Shown here one piece after another: positions 5,687-5,690 of a stretch of 5,690 nucleotides of DNA. Position 1 is the stretch's first letter. Each line of letters opens with the position of its first letter. Origin of the DNA: Candidatus Altimarinota bacterium (GTDB lineage Bacteria; Patescibacteriota; Gracilibacteria; BD1-5; UBA2023); NCBI GenBank assembly GCA_947373235.1, contig CANBWW010000061.1:1-5690 (forward strand). Reading direction: 5' to 3'. A model generated the notes under the pieces. It saw nothing but the letters and a program-made list of their open reading frames with translations. It ran no database searches and was not told the DNA's origin. The translations under genes were made by a program, and so were the position numbers.

Positions 5687-5690
5687 TCCT

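Noticed and set aside
1..5690. CRISPR array, tRNA or rRNA gene, insertion sequence
   Set aside because: No spaced repeats, cloverleaf sequences, rRNA-like blocks or transposase motifs were seen on either strand.

Overview
The window reads cleanly only if TGA is translated as glycine (genetic code 25). That code is known from the Candidate Phyla Radiation lineages Gracilibacteria (BD1-5/GN02) and Absconditabacteria (SR1), so the DNA most likely comes from one of these small-genome, AT-rich, probably host-dependent bacteria. The evidence is internal. On the minus strand a complete MurC is interrupted three times, each time by TGA with the frame kept, and one of those TGAs is the first glycine of the ATP-binding loop (G-S-H-G-K-S-T). 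The same pattern joins the pieces of a TsaC/YrdC protein, a DUF1361 membrane protein, a secreted protein and three unrecognised proteins. I count 20 in-frame TGA codons in seven genes. Every gene ends at TAA, except the DUF1361 gene, which ends at TAG.

Layout. (1) 1-191: AT-rich leader with a sigma70-like promoter. (2) 192-866 (+): aqpZ-like aquaporin, the only gene without TGA codons. (3) 881-912: a 13-bp hairpin that can terminate transcription from both sides. (4) 910-3284 (-): a compact four-gene operon in the order murC, 72-aa unknown protein, 50-aa two-helix membrane protein, tsaC-like gene. The gaps are 9, 4 and 22 nt. (5) 3285-3368: an 84-bp divergent promoter region whose two promoters place the start of transcription at or next to the start codons of murC and the next gene, suggesting leaderless mRNAs. 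(6) 3369-3986 (+): unknown soluble 205-aa protein. (7) 3983-4654 (-): DUF1361 membrane protein, whose stop codon overlaps the stop of gene 6. (8) 4711-4736: terminator. (9) 4753-5550 (-): secreted 265-aa protein with a signal peptide and four cysteines. (10) 5551-5690: non-coding, with an (AAAT)5 repeat and an inverted repeat.

Functionally, the four-gene operon couples peptidoglycan precursor synthesis (MurC, UDP-MurNAc-L-Ala formation) with a tRNA modification enzyme (threonylcarbamoyl-AMP synthase for t6A) and two small proteins of unknown role. Outside it are cell-surface or membrane genes (aquaporin, DUF1361, exported protein). The aquaporin stands out: about 34 glycine codons and no TGA, against roughly one glycine in five encoded by TGA in the neighbours. 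This hints at a gene gained fairly recently from a standard-code donor. I saw no tRNA, rRNA, CRISPR array or transposase, and the tRNA-Gly(UCA) needed for the code is not in this window.
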